A stretch of DNA of 64,000 nt from a bacterium (lineage in GTDB: Bacteria; Eisenbacteria; RBG-16-71-46; CAIMUX01), in NCBI GenBank assembly GCA_030431975.1, contig JAUIHP010000008.1:170318-234317 (forward strand), written 5' to 3'. How positions within the stretch are numbered: the first letter of the stretch is position 1; each line of letters opens with the position of its first letter. The notes under the pieces are model-generated. The model made no database searches and was not told the origin of the DNA. It saw only the letters and a program-made list of their open reading frames with translations. A program made the position numbers and the translations under genes. Positions 1 to 9,831 of this stretch are shown here, piece by piece.

Positions 1-53
1 AATCTCTTCTCGAGAGTCCCTGGGGAGCCTCTGAAGGGACCCGCTACCAACGA

Positions 54-84
54 TCAGGCCCCGAGCAAAACACCCGGGGCCTGA
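54..84 (-). terminator. Hairpin downstream of the PorV-like gene
   Basis: A perfect 10-bp inverted repeat (54-63 with 75-84) encloses an 11-nt loop about 30 bp past the stop of the PorV-like gene. It is well placed to end the minus-strand operon at 115-7046. It lacks a strong T-run on its 3' side, so it may be a weak or factor-assisted terminator. Confidence 0.5.
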
Positions 85-114
85 CGTAGCCTAGCAAGAA
101 TTCCCGCCAGGAAA

Positions 115-1131
115 CTAGAAGGCGAACTTCACCGAGAGCAGATCATTGTCGTCGAAGAAGTCCTGAACCGTACGGCGCGCATAATCGATGCTCAGCGTCG
201 ACGTGCCCAAGGGCAGGTTGAAGCCGGCTCCGAAAGCGGGACCGTAGTTGTAGTCGGCATCTCCACTGGCCACGATTCCGGCACGGACGGCGAAGATGTC
301 CTGGTAGCGATACTCGCCGCCGACACCGAACTCGTCGTCACCGAAGTTGTGGCTTACGAAGTTTCCGTAGACATCGATCGTGTTGTCACCCTGTTCGATC
401 GGCGTGTAGGCCGCGGCGATCTGGAACACGGACGGCAACTCGAAGGATGCATTGTCACTACGAAGCACACGCGGGCGGGAGTTCGGATCGTCACCGGTCT
501 GGTGCGAAGAACCGAAGTCCTCACCATCGAAATGCATGTTCGGTCCGAAGTTCTTCAGGACGAAGCCCAATCGCAGGCTCTGCCAACCGGGTCGGTACTG
601 GATACCGACGTCGAAAGACACACCCTGACTTGTGGTCTGGAGAATGTCCTCCGAAATGAATCGTCCGGTCGCACCGACCGATACCGCGTCGGTCATGAAC
701 CGCGAGTAGGTTACGCCGATCACGGTAAAGGTCGGGCTGAAGATTCGGCCGGTTCCCTCCGGATTCGCCTCAGTTGTTTCCTGAATGTCACCAATGTTGA
801 GGACATCGATGCTGGCGCCGATGGTTCCCATCCGGGTCTCGGTCGCCACCGCGATGTACTCTTTCTGGATGTCAGCAATGTACTCGAAGTGCGAGAAGTA
901 CGCTTCCGTACCATCCAGGCGGGCCGCACCCGCCGGGTTGTACCAAAGAGCGTCCACACCGGAGACATCGGCTTGGTAGCCGTCTCCCAGCGCCACCCCT
1001 CGGGGTGAGACCGGAATTCGCAGTTCTTGCGCGCCGGCCGTACCGACGCGGTCGCCGTTGCCGGCAAATGCCGTCCCCGTCACGCCGACGGCGAGCACGA
1101 GAACGAAGCCGCACAGATTCAGTTTGCGCAT
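115..1131 (-). CDS. PorV/UPF0164-family outer-membrane beta-barrel protein
   Basis: A 338-residue protein with an N-terminal signal peptide (hydrophobic residues 5-23, cleavage near AFA-GN). The early motif SPRGVALGDGY and the phrase ALWYNPAGAAR are the hallmark start of the PorV/PorQ (UPF0164) barrel family, and it ends on an aromatic strand (LLSVKFAF) typical of outer-membrane barrels. In Bacteroidota PorV is the outer-membrane shuttle of the type IX secretion system; in other FCB lineages relatives are common and mostly uncharacterised. The start ATG has an AAAGGAG ribosome site. It is the last gene of a three-gene operon, 30 bp after a large secreted protein with a FlgD-like tail. Family assignment is confident; a secretion role here is inference. 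Confidence 0.85.
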   Translation of the reverse strand: MRKLNLCGFVLVLAVGVTGTAFAGNGDRVGTAGAQELRIPVSPRGVALGDGYQADVSGVDALWYNPAGAARLDGTEAYFSHFEYIADIQKEYIAVATETRMGTIGASIDVLNIGDIQETTEANPEGTGRIFSPTFTVIGVTYSRFMTDAVSVGATGRFISEDILQTTSQGVSFDVGIQYRPGWQSLRLGFVLKNFGPNMHFDGEDFGSSHQTGDDPNSRPRVLRSDNASFELPSVFQIAAAYTPIEQGDNTIDVYGNFVSHNFGDDEFGVGGEYRYQDIFAVRAGIVASGDADYNYGPAFGAGFNLPLGTSTLSIDYARRTVQDFFDDNDLLSVKFAF

Positions 1132-1161
1132 TTCTTGACTCCTTTCAAGTTCCGTCGGTTT

Positions 1162-4100
1162 CTAGAATTCGGCCAGGCGTTCTTTTTCGACAAAGACCGC
1201 CAACTTTCCGGTGGTTGTTCCGATTCCGTCTGCTTCCACGTGATAGATGTAGATGCCGCTTGCAACCGGGATGCCGGCACGATTGTCCAGATCCCAGCGC
1301 AGGATCGACTCATTCATGTCGTCCTTACGCAGCGTGCGAACGAGTTCGCCGGCAAGGTCGAAGATACGAACCGTACACGTCGTGTTCGGCAGATTGATGA
1401 ATCGCAGGATCCGGTCGAACTGGTTGAGTTCGTAGGACGACTGGTTCAGGTACGGATTCGGCACGGCCCGGATCTTGGCCAGGTCGTTGTCGAGATTCGT
1501 TCCCGTGCCGGCACCGACCGGTTGGGCCTGCCACTCGTACACGTCCCCATCCGTGAGGATCTTGTTCATCGTGAAGTACCAGGTGCCTTCGGACTCCATC
1601 CAGGGCCGGTCGCCGCGGAGACGGGGCCATCCAGCGATGAGCACGTCCGTGTTACGGCCGTCGGTGTCAGAACCGGGGTCGCCATAAATCACGGGATTGT
1701 TCTCATCGTACTCGCTATCCATGATGAAGAAGTACTCGCGCCCACCGAGTGCACTGCCATCCGGATTCCAGATGAAGTCTGCAGGCTTGTCGATGTTCCC
1801 GTCGTTGTCCGCATCTTCTTCGTTCTCGACGAGGTTGATGTTCAGACGACGGTGATTGGCCGGGTCCGCATCGGTCACGTCCCACGCCTGGCCCGGGAAC
1901 ATTCCCGTACCGAGAGTGGCGTATCCCTGATCACGACGATAGGTCTGACACTCCGTCCACTCACCCTCGTCGGCGATGAACCGGATCTCGATCGCCTTCG
2001 TAAAGGCCGGGATCGGAAGGTTCGAGCCGAAGAACTCAAAGCCAAGCCCGACTCCGCCGTTGAAGGTCGAGCCACCCCAATCGACCCACGAGACCCATCG
2101 GGCGCCGTTCGGCTCGTTGGCCGTCCAACCCCACTCACGAACAGCCAGCTCCGGACCGACAACCTGGACGATGAAGCCCTCCGTAATCGGATTGAAGTAG
2201 TCGGCCGTGAGGTTCGTTTGATTCTCGAGTAGAACCTCACCCGTCGTCAGATTCTCGAGATCCCAGAGGTACAGGATCGGAGAGTCCGCGTCAGGATTCG
2301 GTTTGAAAGATACCTGGTAGCGATCTGTGGAAATCTCATCCTGGTTGACATAGTCGACCCGAACAGAACCATCGCTGATACCCATCGTGTGGTCAGCGAT
2401 CTGATGGAGGGTCGCTGTGCTCGCTTTCGGCATTGCCACGAGGGCCTGCTGGCTGTTCTCGAGCGTCTTGGTCACCACACCGAGACCGGTGCCGTCCGCG
2501 TCCTGGTAGGGAGCGACCTTGTTGACCTCGGCCGAGTAGGCGGTCACGGCATAGTAGTAGTCACGGTAGTTGACCAGCGGCCCACCAACGATCCGATCCG
2601 TGTCGAGCCGGATGTTCCACTGCAGGCCGTTGTCGTTTCCGGACTGCGTGAGACGACGCTCGATGACACCAACGTCCGCGTTCACAACATCGGAATAAAT
2701 GGAAGAGAACTGGCTCTCGGCATCGAACGTGGCGATCTTTTGCCACGGACCGGCCGGAGAAGACCCCTGCCACACATTGTAGCCTTCGAACTCGTAACGC
2801 TCGCCGAGGCGATCACTGATCTCGATCTGCTCTTCGCGATACGGCTCCCAGTAGATGTCGATCTCGCCGTCATACTCACGAACGTGAGAGACCGGCCGCG
2901 GCGGAGGCTGCGGAAGGTCGAAATTCACGTCGTAGGCGGACTGAGCTTCCTTGTCGTAGATCTTGAGGAGCGTGATCGAACTGAGGCGCTCACTACCCTG
3001 CGCAACGATAATCCCGACCACGATCTCCTGCTCGTCGCCCGGCTGCATCTCGAAAGGACCGGCAGAGAGCATGAAGCGACGGTCCGCCGGGTTCGAGTCG
3101 AGCCAGCCCGTGCCCAGAACTGGATCGCCCGGAACTTGGAACAACGTTTCCTCACCCGTCACCTCGTCCATGACCGGCGTTCCGTCGGCATTGAGACCCA
3201 ACATGTAGTTGTAAGTCTCGACCGGCGTATGCGGGTCCGTACCGTTGATGTACTTGTTGAACGAGGTCATGGGAAGATTCCGGAAGTCCGGGATGGGCAG
3301 GCCACTGACATACGCTGTATCTCCCGGAGACGCAACGATCGGTCCCTGGAAGAAGTCGTACCCAACGGCCGGAGGACGCCCGCCGTAGAGCTGGTCAGTG
3401 TTGTTGGCGTTGTAGCAGTAGCCGAGACTGAGATCGGTATCGCAGCCGACCAGGTCGTCTCCGGCACCGCCCAGGTCCGGATCGCTCCAGACCGAAGCAT
3501 AGGCGTCCTTGAGGACGTTCTCGCTCTTGTTGATCATCTTGAACTTGACGAAGATCGTGTTTCCGAGCCCCTCCGTCCGATCGAACGCGAACGTGGTCTG
3601 CTGGACCTCGATCCCGAGCGGCTGCGAAGCGCCGGCGTCGTTCGTGTGAACGGTAGGATCGGCGTCGTTGTAGACCGCCCACAACGTCTGGTCACCCAGC
3701 CGCTGAGGCTTCCACGTCGCCATGTTGTTCGGGTCATAGTCCGCATCCGATGTATCGACCGGAGCGCCGAGTTCGAACGGCCACTCCAGGTAGTCCTGGC
3801 TGGTGACGTGATCGGGGTCGTTCCAGTCAATTTTGTAAGTGCGATTCTCGGCGGAGCCTGGATCGGTCCAGGTGCCGTCCGCATTGATCACACCCGGGTT
3901 GTACTCCTGCGAGTACTCACCAACCGTGACGCGGGCGTTCTCCTCATCCCCCACCTTGGCGCCGACCCAGAGTCCCGACGCGAAGACAACGGTATTGTCC
4001 GTTCCTCGTGGATAGATGAGACCCGAGTTACCGGCCTCGATGTCATACGCGAACGATCCATGGTTCGTCACCACCATCTCGCACTGATTGACGTCGATGC

Positions 4101-4221
4101 GGGTCTCGTTGTCGATGATCTGCGGCACCGCGGCATCCGGACCGGGTGCTGCCGTCGACGACGACGCGAGAGCGGCAATGAGAGCCCCCGCGACGACGAA
4201 TGATCCTTTCGTTGCCGACAT
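1162..4221 (-). CDS. Large secreted protein with FlgD-like C-terminal Ig domain
   Basis: About 1,019 residues from the ATG at 4221, which has a strong AAGGAGGAAAC ribosome site; an in-frame ATG at 4242 has none. A signal peptide ends near residue 25 (SSSTAAPG). The middle includes a fibronectin-like stretch (ERYEFEGYNVWQGS) and many acidic Asp/Asn loops. The C-terminal 70 residues (VRIFDLAGELVRTL, then SGIYIYHVEA) match the FlgD-like Ig fold used as a sorting-type tail in FCB candidate phyla. It sits between a TonB receptor and a PorV homologue, so it is probably a surface or periplasmic partner of that receptor. No enzymatic motif was recognised, and the substrate is unknown. Confidence 0.75.
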   Translation of the reverse strand: MSATKGSFVVAGALIAALASSSTAAPGPDAAVPQIIDNETRIDVNQCEMVVTNHGSFAYDIEAGNSGLIYPRGTDNTVVFASGLWVGAKVGDEENARVTVGEYSQEYNPGVINADGTWTDPGSAENRTYKIDWNDPDHVTSQDYLEWPFELGAPVDTSDADYDPNNMATWKPQRLGDQTLWAVYNDADPTVHTNDAGASQPLGIEVQQTTFAFDRTEGLGNTIFVKFKMINKSENVLKDAYASVWSDPDLGGAGDDLVGCDTDLSLGYCYNANNTDQLYGGRPPAVGYDFFQGPIVASPGDTAYVSGLPIPDFRNLPMTSFNKYINGTDPHTPVETYNYMLGLNADGTPVMDEVTGEETLFQVPGDPVLGTGWLDSNPADRRFMLSAGPFEMQPGDEQEIVVGIIVAQGSERLSSITLLKIYDKEAQSAYDVNFDLPQPPPRPVSHVREYDGEIDIYWEPYREEQIEISDRLGERYEFEGYNVWQGSSPAGPWQKIATFDAESQFSSIYSDVVNADVGVIERRLTQSGNDNGLQWNIRLDTDRIVGGPLVNYRDYYYAVTAYSAEVNKVAPYQDADGTGLGVVTKTLENSQQALVAMPKASTATLHQIADHTMGISDGSVRVDYVNQDEISTDRYQVSFKPNPDADSPILYLWDLENLTTGEVLLENQTNLTADYFNPITEGFIVQVVGPELAVREWGWTANEPNGARWVSWVDWGGSTFNGGVGLGFEFFGSNLPIPAFTKAIEIRFIADEGEWTECQTYRRDQGYATLGTGMFPGQAWDVTDADPANHRRLNINLVENEEDADNDGNIDKPADFIWNPDGSALGGREYFFIMDSEYDENNPVIYGDPGSDTDGRNTDVLIAGWPRLRGDRPWMESEGTWYFTMNKILTDGDVYEWQAQPVGAGTGTNLDNDLAKIRAVPNPYLNQSSYELNQFDRILRFINLPNTTCTVRIFDLAGELVRTLRKDDMNESILRWDLDNRAGIPVASGIYIYHVEADGIGTTTGKLAVFVEKERLAEF

Positions 4222-4241
4222 GTTTCCTCCTTGGTCTCTCA

Positions 4242-7046
4242 TTAGAATCCCATCCGCAGACCGAAGCGAACGAGCCGCGGAATATCGAAGTTGTTCGGGT
4301 TGCGCTCTTTCAGGCGATACAAAGCCTGTTCCTCAGGCGTGTCGAAAGAGGCTGCGCCCTCGGTCTCATCCAGGAAGGTCGTCGACAGGGCGTCGCCCGA
4401 GCCTTCGTAGACGAAGATAGCATTGCGCTTGTCGAAGGCGTTGAGCACCCAGACAAAGGCGTCCAAGTCGAAACCACCGAGCTCGAAGGCCTTGTTCGCC
4501 TTCAGGTCGACCCGAAGGTTCCACGGTCCGGTCAGCTCGTTGATCGCACCGGCGTTCTCCGCGGAGACGCTGGCCAAGGTGACTTCGTTGTAGACCTTCC
4601 GCGGCGTAAAGGGGCTGCCGCTGGTCGCGTTGAAGATCACATTGAGCCCGGCATTCTGCAGCGGGAAGCTGTTGCCGAGGACTGGGCCGTCTTCCTGACC
4701 GAACCGGTAGTCGAGGTTCGCGGTCACGATGTGACGCTGGTCGAAGTCGAGCGGCGAAGTCAGCTTCGGCGGTTCGCTGTCCGTCCAGGCGATGTTCCGC
4801 TGCGTATCCGAAGCAGAACCCGTTCCACGTGCCCAACTCAACGTGTAGAACAGATTGGCCGAAAGGCGATCCGTTCCACGGTAGTCAAACTGGAAGTCGA
4901 ACCCTTTGATCGTGCCGTAGTCCGAGTTACGGAAGGAGCTGTACGCATTCGGTGAGGCCGGGATGTTTTGCACCTGAACGAGATTCTTGACGTCCTTGTA
5001 GAACATCGTGATCTCGAAGGCTGCGTTGTCCGCGACCTGCTTGCTCAGACCGAACTGGTAGGCGGTCGTCTCTTCCGGCTCGAGGTTCGGATTTCCGAAC
5101 GGATAGAAGTAGCCGCCCGTCTTCACCTTGTGCTCGAGGAACTTGTAGCTGACGTAGAGGTCTTCCAGATTCGGCTGCTGGAAGAACTTTCCGTAGTTCA
5201 TGTGGAACTGGGTCTGCTCCCCGATCGGGAAGGCGACGCCGAGACGAGGAGAGATCTTGTTGAACGCCTCAGCGTCCTCCAAGTCTTCCGGATCGAGGGT
5301 CGTTCGGTCCTGGCCCAACGGGAGCCTTTCGTCGACCAAACGCTCCGTCGCCGTGTCCAGGTAGTCGTAACGCAGGCCGGCACGGACGACGAAGTCATCC
5401 GTCTCGTACAGGTTCTGCAGATACAGACTGAAGTCCATCGGCTCCTTGACGCCGTCAAGGCCACCGTCCTCGGTGTCCTGACCGTCGAAGGTGTATCCGT
5501 AGTTGTCGACATCGATGAAGCCCGTGGCCTCATCGGCGACGCGAACAGGGAAGAGATGGCGATAGCGACGCAGCTGGTGCTGGCGAAGCTCGATGCCGGC
5601 CTTACCGGTATTCTGGTCACTCCAGCGGTACGTACCGTTTCCACGGAACCCGATGTAGGAAGACTCACGCTTGAGGTAATCGTCCCAGACGTGTCCGCCG
5701 CCGGCTTCGTTATCCGGGCCGTAGTAGAAGAGCGGGCTCGCCTGGTCGTAGAGTGGGTTTCCGTCCGGACGGGCGTAGGCGTAGATGTCGTCGAAGTGGA
5801 CACCATCGCCACGGAAGCGCTTCGTCTCGAACCAGTTCACAGAGACGTCATAGAACGCCTCCTCGGAAACCGTGTGGGTGAAGGTTCCGAAGAAGCTGTT
5901 GTTGTCGTCGTCGTACCGCGGAGTATGTCCCGGGTTGAACAGGTAGGCGTGACGGTACTCCTGCCAGTCGTCGGCGGACCCGAGGGTCCCCAGCTTGACC
6001 TTCATCGAGTTGGTGGGAGCCCAGGTCAACTTGCCCTGCCAGGAATACCCGCTGAGGCTGTTGAAAGGCAGGCGATCATCCGTGAAGAGAGCAGCCTGCT
6101 CAGCCGTGAGACCGAGGTCGGCGACCGGGCGAGGAGCGCGGTCGGCCTGCCAACGACGTTCTCCGGAAACGAAGAAACTGAGGTTGTCGTTCCCCGGGAT
6201 CAGCGGTCCGCCGAGCGACCCGCTGTAGATGTTGTAGTCGTAGGTCGTACTACCGACGGCGTCCGCCAAAACGTCGGAGATGATCTCGACGTTTCCGGTG
6301 TACTCATCTCTGGCTTCCTTGGTCACCACGTTGACGACGCCGGACATGATCTTGCCGTACTCGGCGTCGAACCCACCGGTCAGGACGACGACCTGATTGA
6401 TGGCGTCCTGGTTGATGTTGGTGGACGAGATACCGGTCAGCGGATCCTGCTGGGAGAAGCCGTCGACGAAGTACGCAACTTCGTTGGAGCGACCTCCACG
6501 GATGTAGAGTTTCGAGCCGTTGCTCGACTCCTCTCCGGCAACACCGGCTGCGAACGAGGCGACGCCGGCCTGAAGACCGGCCGCATCCTGGTATCCGCGA
6601 ATGGGCAGATTCTCGATTTCTTCCGAATCGACGATCCGCACCGAGCTGGTCTGATCCCGCTGAATGAGCGGTTTCTCAGCCCGAACCTCGACAGCCTCGA
6701 CCTGAAGGGCGACGCTCGTCTCGAGCTTGAAATCCAGCTTCTTCGTAAAGTCCGCGGCGACCAGGACATTGTTGATGAGGAGCGGTTTGTAGCCCATCAC
6801 CGTTGCCTGGACCCCGTAACTACCGGCCGGAACATTGAGAATGAAGTACTCTCCATCCTCGTTCGAGGCTGCACCCATGGTTGTTCCAACGATCACCACG
6901 TTGGCCGCAGGTAGCGGGAGACCGGACCCCTGGTCCAAAATGACTCCCGAAATCGTACCCGTTGTTCCGGCAAAGGCCGTACCCGCCATCCCAATAGTGA
7001 AGGCAAGCGAAAGCCACAGCCGCAAGAATTGCGGTCTGAACGACAT
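4242..7046 (-). CDS. TonB-dependent receptor with carboxypeptidase-regulatory-like domain
   Basis: A 934-residue outer-membrane receptor. The ATG at 7046 is preferred because AAGGGGG lies just upstream; an in-frame start at 7106 would place 20 non-signal residues ahead of the signal peptide. After the signal peptide (cleavage near AFA-GT) comes a CarboxypepD_reg-like domain (GTISGVILDQGSG, about residues 28-110). A plug domain follows (RGGRSNEVAYFVDGF; VVLTGGFDAEYGKIMSGVVNVVTK), then a 22-strand-type barrel ending RLVRFGLRMGF. Such receptors import ligands with TonB/ExbBD energy. It is the first gene of the operon with the secreted protein and the PorV homologue, and the layout resembles a SusC-like receptor with a non-SusD partner. 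No TonB or ExbBD gene is nearby. The ligand cannot be read from the sequence. Confidence 0.88.
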   Translation of the reverse strand: MSFRPQFLRLWLSLAFTIGMAGTAFAGTTGTISGVILDQGSGLPLPAANVVIVGTTMGAASNEDGEYFILNVPAGSYGVQATVMGYKPLLINNVLVAADFTKKLDFKLETSVALQVEAVEVRAEKPLIQRDQTSSVRIVDSEEIENLPIRGYQDAAGLQAGVASFAAGVAGEESSNGSKLYIRGGRSNEVAYFVDGFSQQDPLTGISSTNINQDAINQVVVLTGGFDAEYGKIMSGVVNVVTKEARDEYTGNVEIISDVLADAVGSTTYDYNIYSGSLGGPLIPGNDNLSFFVSGERRWQADRAPRPVADLGLTAEQAALFTDDRLPFNSLSGYSWQGKLTWAPTNSMKVKLGTLGSADDWQEYRHAYLFNPGHTPRYDDDNNSFFGTFTHTVSEEAFYDVSVNWFETKRFRGDGVHFDDIYAYARPDGNPLYDQASPLFYYGPDNEAGGGHVWDDYLKRESSYIGFRGNGTYRWSDQNTGKAGIELRQHQLRRYRHLFPVRVADEATGFIDVDNYGYTFDGQDTEDGGLDGVKEPMDFSLYLQNLYETDDFVVRAGLRYDYLDTATERLVDERLPLGQDRTTLDPEDLEDAEAFNKISPRLGVAFPIGEQTQFHMNYGKFFQQPNLEDLYVSYKFLEHKVKTGGYFYPFGNPNLEPEETTAYQFGLSKQVADNAAFEITMFYKDVKNLVQVQNIPASPNAYSSFRNSDYGTIKGFDFQFDYRGTDRLSANLFYTLSWARGTGSASDTQRNIAWTDSEPPKLTSPLDFDQRHIVTANLDYRFGQEDGPVLGNSFPLQNAGLNVIFNATSGSPFTPRKVYNEVTLASVSAENAGAINELTGPWNLRVDLKANKAFELGGFDLDAFVWVLNAFDKRNAIFVYEGSGDALSTTFLDETEGAASFDTPEEQALYRLKERNPNNFDIPRLVRFGLRMGF

Positions 7047-7638
7047 AGAACCCCCTTGTTTCTTTGCCTCAGACATCCTTTGTCCAAGCATCATCATGGT
7101 AGGCACCGATCTCCTGGCTCGTTCCCTGAGCTCGCGAAGGCAGTCTCCTTATGCCCTATGTGCGCGTCCAGTTCCCGGGAACCCAGTCCGGGTTTCCGGG
7201 TACGGAATGGTTTCCGTCGATCGGTTAGCGTGAAATTAGTATCCTAGCTAAAACCCTGTCAAGTCACTTCCGGACCGCGATACCAGACCAACTTTCGGTA
7301 CGGTGCCGAGTTACCACTCCGAAACGACCCACCTCCCCCACCACGAATCTCCATCGGCCCTCCTCCTCAAAACTTGTGTGAAGTCTGAAGGTGTCGCAGG
7401 GAATTTACATGCGCCTTGCAATTGCGGCCCGTGCAGCCTGCCCTCGGATTGCCCGTTCCGACACCTCCTCGGGCGCATCCCCCCCACGACATAAGTAGCT
7501 GTCCCGCCTGATTTTGCTCTCGCGGCCGCTTTCGCATGCCGATAACTCCGGAAGCGGCACGCGTCCTGCTTGGCACTAGGTGCATGGTGGTGGTGCGTGG
7601 CGCTCCCGTGTCCGCGTCAAATGAAGAGGTGTACGAAC
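7047..7638. other. Divergent intergenic region between receptor operon and prepilin operon
   Basis: This 592-bp gap separates two divergent operons and shows no convincing gene. It holds a near-consensus minus-strand promoter (listed separately) and a leader of about 180 nt ahead of the TonB receptor. The side toward the prepilin operon contains no promoter that I can assign with confidence. Confidence 0.6.
7235..7262 (-). promoter_or_regulatory. Sigma-70-type promoter for the TonB receptor operon
   Basis: On the minus strand a perfect -35 TTGACA (7262-7257) is followed after 16 bp by ACTAAT (7240-7235), a 4-of-6 match to the -10 box. It lies in an AT-richer pocket of an otherwise GC-rich region, about 190 bp upstream of the receptor start codon. 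The start site would fall near 7228, leaving a long leader. This is based on consensus matching only. Confidence 0.5.
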
Positions 7639-8112
7639 ATGTCCGATGTCCCGGCCCGAAAAACGAGAAAACGGAACGACGAGTCCGGCTTCACTCTGGT
7701 GGAAACGATGCTGGCTGTTTTCATGCTCGTCGTCGGTCTGTTGGCCGTCTCGCAGGTCTTCACGGTCTCGAGCCGTCACACCATGAACTCGCGGAAGGAG
7801 ACCACCGCCAACGCGCTGGCCCAGGAAATCCGCGAAAAGATCATGAGTGAGACCTTCGCCGACGTGAAATCCATCTTCGATGGAATCGATACGGACGACT
7901 CGGAGCTCCCTCAGCCGGCCCAGGATTGGGCGGGACATGTCACCGCACGACTCGGGATCGGCGCCCGCGGGGTCGTCGATGTTCAAGACCCCGACGAGCG
8001 GGCAGACCTCAACGACGGAATGTTTGCCGTCACCGTCACCCTGTCCTGGTACGAGGGACAAACCCTCGTTGACCTCCCGTTCGAGTTCATCATCGCCAAG
8101 ATCGGCGCCTGA
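7639..8112 (+). CDS. Type IV pilus minor prepilin, PilV-like
   Basis: A 157-residue prepilin. Residues near 19 carry the class III cleavage motif (SGFTLVETML), with Gly before the cut, Phe after it and Glu at +5, followed by the hydrophobic pilin helix (AVFMLVVGLLAVSQVF). The phrase ETMLAVFMLVVGLLAV is typical of PilV/PulI-type minor pilins. The ATG at 7639 is chosen because AAGAGG precedes it by 9 nt; upstream in-frame starts at 7570 (TTG) and 7621 (ATG) lack ribosome sites and would lengthen the leader. It is the first gene of a four-gene prepilin operon and would be cut by the PilD peptidase at 22669-23463. Minor pilins form the priming tip complex of the pilus. Confidence 0.85.
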   Translation: MSDVPARKTRKRNDESGFTLVETMLAVFMLVVGLLAVSQVFTVSSRHTMNSRKETTANALAQEIREKIMSETFADVKSIFDGIDTDDSELPQPAQDWAGHVTARLGIGARGVVDVQDPDERADLNDGMFAVTVTLSWYEGQTLVDLPFEFIIAKIGA

Positions 8113-8132
8113 CCGCGCGTAGGAGAATCCAT

Positions 8133-9815
8133 ATGAGCACCGATCTGACAACGAAACTCAGGATTGCAGTCCAGGCTCGCCGTAAAGACGGCGCAACGGT
8201 CGCAGCTTCCTCCTCGACTCGCCGCCGGCCGCGACGCTCGGAGGAGGGCAGCACGCTCCTGGTGGCCCTTCTGGTTCTAGGGTCTCTGTCGATCCTGGCC
8301 AGTGGCATCGTGGTTTCCGCAATGGGTGACCGCAACATGTCGAAGTACGAGCGGCATTCGTTGATGGCCCTGGGAGCCGCCGAGTCCGGCGTAGCCTTTG
8401 CCAAGAGAGCGATCGTCACGCAGTCGGCCGACATGGGCGACTACGACGCCGACGGACGCCCGGACTTTACCTTGAACGACTCCCTCTCCAACGGAGGCGC
8501 CTACTCCGTGGTGGCCGAAGCCTCCGACATCAAGGGTTTGGGCATCACGGCCTACCAGTCGAACGGTTTCGCCATCGTCTCTGAAGGAGAGTTCCTGGGC
8601 GCGAAGCGGCGGGTCAAGGCCGAGATCGTCCATGACTCATTTCTCAAGTTCGCCCGCTTCGTTTCGGTCAACAACCTGAACTACGGATGCGGTGCGGTGC
8701 TGACTGGAGAGGTGTACACGGGCGGCGACCTCAACGTCCCCTGCGGTTGCTCCTCGGGCCAGGAAGCACAGTTTCTGGAAAGCGCCTATGCCGTCGACGA
8801 CATCCCCAACGCCGGCTGCGGAATCTTCTACCGCGGCTACATTACGGACGCTGAGGTGATCGATCTCGAGAACTCCTTCGACTGGGGCGACACCCGTGAC
8901 CGGGCCCAGGGCGTCGCACCGGAGACCGACTGCGACGGCAAGGGTTCGGTCGGGATCTACATCAACCCGGGCGTCGAGGAGCCGATCAACTTCGGGCTAC
9001 AGGGCGGCGACTCGACCGACGTCATCGTTTTCGACTACTTCGACTTCCAAAACGTCACCCTTGTCCCCGGCGACACCGTCGTCACCTACCGCGGTGTGGC
9101 GGTCCCCAATCGAGTGACTTCGACCGCTCTGCGCTACGAGGACTTCAACGGGATGATCTTCGTGGAAGGGGACGCCGAAGTCATGGGTACCGCCGACGGC
9201 GTCGGGGCCCATCCGATGACCATTTTCGCAACCGACGATGTCGTGGTCCGCGAGAGCATCATTGCCGGCCACACCGGATACGACTCGGTGACCCGCCTAC
9301 CCGATGGATCCGGGGATCCGATCAACATCGGACTTGTCGGCGAGGATTACGTCGAGATGCATTCCAACACTCCAAAGGTTCTGCGGGTTGACGCCGCACT
9401 GTTCTCCCGTACCAACACATGGAGCGGTCGCGGGGACACAGGTACGCACCCCAACGCCCCTCTCGGTCCGCACGACCTGGACCTGGACGGAATCAGTGGT
9501 GAGTCGCCGGTGAACAACGACCCGACGCCGGGCGCCGGTTGGGACGAAATCATCACGACGTCCAACCGGTCCAAGACGTGGGTCCTCAATATCAATGGGC
9601 CCATCATTACCAAGTACTCCGGCTCTGCCTACCCGTGGAACGCGAGTACCGTTCTCGCGAACGCCGACGGCCCTACGCGGCGTTACAACTACGACCTCGA
9701 CATCGCCGAGTATCCACCGCCCTGTTTCCCGGTCCCGCTCAACCTTTGGAAAGAGGTTTCCTGGACCGAGATCTTCGAGGTCCGCAACGACCTCGTCGAA
9801 CACTTGCCGAACTAG
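8133..9815 (+). CDS. PilX-like pilus assembly protein (large)
   Basis: A 560-residue protein with an AGGAGAATCC ribosome site before the ATG. A basic N-terminus (about 38 residues) precedes EEGSTLLVALLVLGSLSILASGIV, the PilX N-terminal helix pattern, and then AALGAAESGVAFAKRA (seen here as MALGAAESGV), the conserved PilX signature after the helix. The long extracytoplasmic part has several Cys pairs (NLNYGCGAV, LNVPCGCSSG) and many Asp/Gly loops, and is far longer than the roughly 170-residue gammaproteobacterial PilX. It starts 21 bp after the PilV-like gene and ends 17 bp before the FimT-like gene. It probably belongs to the minor-pilin tip complex. The function of the long C-terminal region is unknown. 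Confidence 0.75.
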   Translation: MSTDLTTKLRIAVQARRKDGATVAASSSTRRRPRRSEEGSTLLVALLVLGSLSILASGIVVSAMGDRNMSKYERHSLMALGAAESGVAFAKRAIVTQSADMGDYDADGRPDFTLNDSLSNGGAYSVVAEASDIKGLGITAYQSNGFAIVSEGEFLGAKRRVKAEIVHDSFLKFARFVSVNNLNYGCGAVLTGEVYTGGDLNVPCGCSSGQEAQFLESAYAVDDIPNAGCGIFYRGYITDAEVIDLENSFDWGDTRDRAQGVAPETDCDGKGSVGIYINPGVEEPINFGLQGGDSTDVIVFDYFDFQNVTLVPGDTVVTYRGVAVPNRVTSTALRYEDFNGMIFVEGDAEVMGTADGVGAHPMTIFATDDVVVRESIIAGHTGYDSVTRLPDGSGDPINIGLVGEDYVEMHSNTPKVLRVDAALFSRTNTWSGRGDTGTHPNAPLGPHDLDLDGISGESPVNNDPTPGAGWDEIITTSNRSKTWVLNINGPIITKYSGSAYPWNASTVLANADGPTRRYNYDLDIAEYPPPCFPVPLNLWKEVSWTEIFEVRNDLVEHLPN

Positions 9816-9831
9816 CCGAGGGGAACGAAAC

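Noticed and set aside
2389-6914. Long plus-strand open frames antisense to the secreted protein and the TonB receptor
   Set aside because: No ribosome sites, signal peptides or recognisable domains; composition (Val/Arg/Asp runs) is that of the reverse complement of a real gene.
7571-7585. Sigma-54-like TGGCAC...TGC before the prepilin operon
   Set aside because: The GG and GC are 2 bp closer than the strict 10-nt spacing required.
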